A DNA stretch of 20,788 nt. Origin: Paramacrobiotus richtersi. Its lineage: Eukaryota > Tardigrada > Eutardigrada > Parachela > Macrobiotidae. Of this stretch, positions 20,130 to 20,788 are shown piece after piece. Position 1 is the first letter of the stretch; each line of letters starts with the position of its first letter. The position numbers were made by a program, and so were the translations under genes. The notes beneath the pieces were generated by a model, which saw only the letters and a list, made by a program, of their open reading frames with translations, made no database searches and was not told the origin of the DNA. The DNA is taken from the NCBI GenBank assembly GCA_034698045.1, contig JAQGAU010001189.1:1-20788 (forward strand), in the 5' to 3' direction.

Positions 20130-20304
20130 AGCCGGCAGGAAGGTTACCCGGTTGACGGTTGGAGAGGGTAACCTTTTTTGACAACCCTCAGAAAGGTTAC
20201 CCCTATGGTTAAGGTATTGAGCCGGCAGGAAGGTTACCTCTTCCGGCAAAATGGTTACCACGCCCGGCAAGAAGGTTACCGGGTTCGGCAAAACTGCTTC
20301 GTAA
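20130..20304 (-). repeat. 21-bp repeats with GGTAACC cores
   Basis: Four consecutive 21-bp units start at 20221, 20242, 20263 and 20284 (for example CCCGGCAAGAAGGTTACC), the last one degenerate. A further copy of the first unit, GCCGGCAGGAAGGTTACC, lies at 20131-20148. On the minus strand the units read as VTFLP-type heptads (PVTFLPG, VVTILPE, EVTFLPA) within a 74-codon open frame. The repeat length alone explains the open frame, so I do not call a gene. Confidence 0.75.
20140..20175. repeat. 10-bp perfect inverted repeat AAGGTTACCC / GGGTAACCTT
   Basis: AAGGTTACCC (20140-20149) and GGGTAACCTT (20166-20175) are perfect inverses with a 16-bp loop. They are two oppositely oriented copies of the GGTTACC core of the neighbouring 21-bp repeat. 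Confidence 0.7.
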
Positions 20305-20788
20305 TGCATAAGGTGCACGGATACAGAAGGGAATGCCACACCCGGTGACCAGGTCGCTGATTACTCGCAGCGCGTGCACAGAGAACTATGCATGTGTAAG
20401 CAAGTAAATAACAAGCGTAAATTTGACGGTGCGTTAGAAGTGCATGCAATCTAAAACGCTATGAAATGTGTAAAAGCATAAGAAAGGTTATTAAACAAGT
20501 TTTTTATTTCCTTAATTACGCAAAAATTGAATTCAACAGATTCCAAACTCCAATATCTTGCGATGCAGCCGACGAAATCCAGAAAGCTTGAGTAATAATC
20601 TGTGTTTACACACGTGCTGCGGCCGTTAGTGGCTTGTTGCATATGCAGGAGGCAACCATCTTTGCCAACCCTCCAGAAGGTTTCCCCTTTCCAGCGGCGG
20701 CGCGAGGGGGGGGGCGAACGATTTTTTATTTTGGCGGACTTTTTTCCCATTGTTTGACGAAGAATTTTAGTTTTGGCGGGAAAATTTT
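20305..20788. other. Right edge region, no gene called
   Basis: A 99-codon minus-strand open frame (20451-20750) starts with ATG but shows no recognisable domain. AACCCTCCAGAAGGTTTCCCC (20665-20685) resembles AACCCTCAGAAAGGTTACCCC at 20184-20204, so repeat-derived sequence extends into this part. Confidence 0.4.
20771..20784. promoter_or_regulatory. E2F-like site
   Basis: TTTTGGCGGGAAAA matches the classic E2F/DP recognition form (TTTGGCGGGAA). A related TTTTGGCGG half occurs at about 20730. It sits at the window edge, so any target gene would lie mostly outside. A single match could be chance. Confidence 0.3.

Noticed and set aside
20451..20750. Minus-strand 99-codon open frame starting at ATG
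   Set aside because: No domain is recognised, part of it overlaps repeat-like sequence, and there is no paralogue or splice context; it cannot be told from chance.

Overview
The window looks like nuclear DNA of a small-genome invertebrate. Every gene is split by short GT-AG introns (about 53-540 bp, one of about 1.2 kb), starts lack bacterial ribosome-binding sites, and the protein families (FMRP-type Tudor/KH0 domains, F-box, secreted M13 neprilysin-like) are typical of animals. A tardigrade is a plausible guess, because F-box and neprilysin-like families are expanded there as far as I recall, but nothing in the sequence proves it.

Layout. Positions 1-699 are a 12-bp minisatellite; 700-2857 has no gene I can support. 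From 2858 to 14160 lies a cluster of four related genes. Three are on the minus strand (A 2858-4913, B 5796-8750, C 11944-14160) and share one three-exon plan with phase-0 introns. Exon 1 encodes a module resembling the FMRP/FXR N-terminus (two Tudor/Agenet domains plus KH0). Exon 2 carries a basic KRKL patch, an F-box and a family-specific region. Exon 3 ends in a conserved KLTLHxL motif. B is intact (predicted 544 aa). A has an 8-nt net insertion in exon 1. C is a clear pseudogene whose 5' end stops exactly at a 554-bp hAT-like inverted-repeat element (14161-14714). D (9474-11031, plus strand, 323 aa) is a divergent relative with the F-box and the C-terminal motif but no Tudor/KH0 module; it is divergent from B.

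The right part (15440-19302) holds a head-to-head pair, E (minus) and F (plus), each with a signal-peptide exon and the first part of an M13 peptidase N-terminal domain. Their five exons match one to one in phase and nearly in length. Both stop at the same exon boundary, and no catalytic HExxH region is visible in the window. The last 1.5 kb has a short 21-bp repeat array, an inverted repeat and an E2F-like site at the edge.

The most unusual item is the FMRP-like Tudor/KH0 plus F-box fusion. By inference, it could link recognition of a methylated or ribonucleoprotein ligand to SCF-type ubiquitin ligases, with D supplying a version lacking the reader. All gene models come from reading splice signals and paralogue alignment by eye; no database or transcript data were used.
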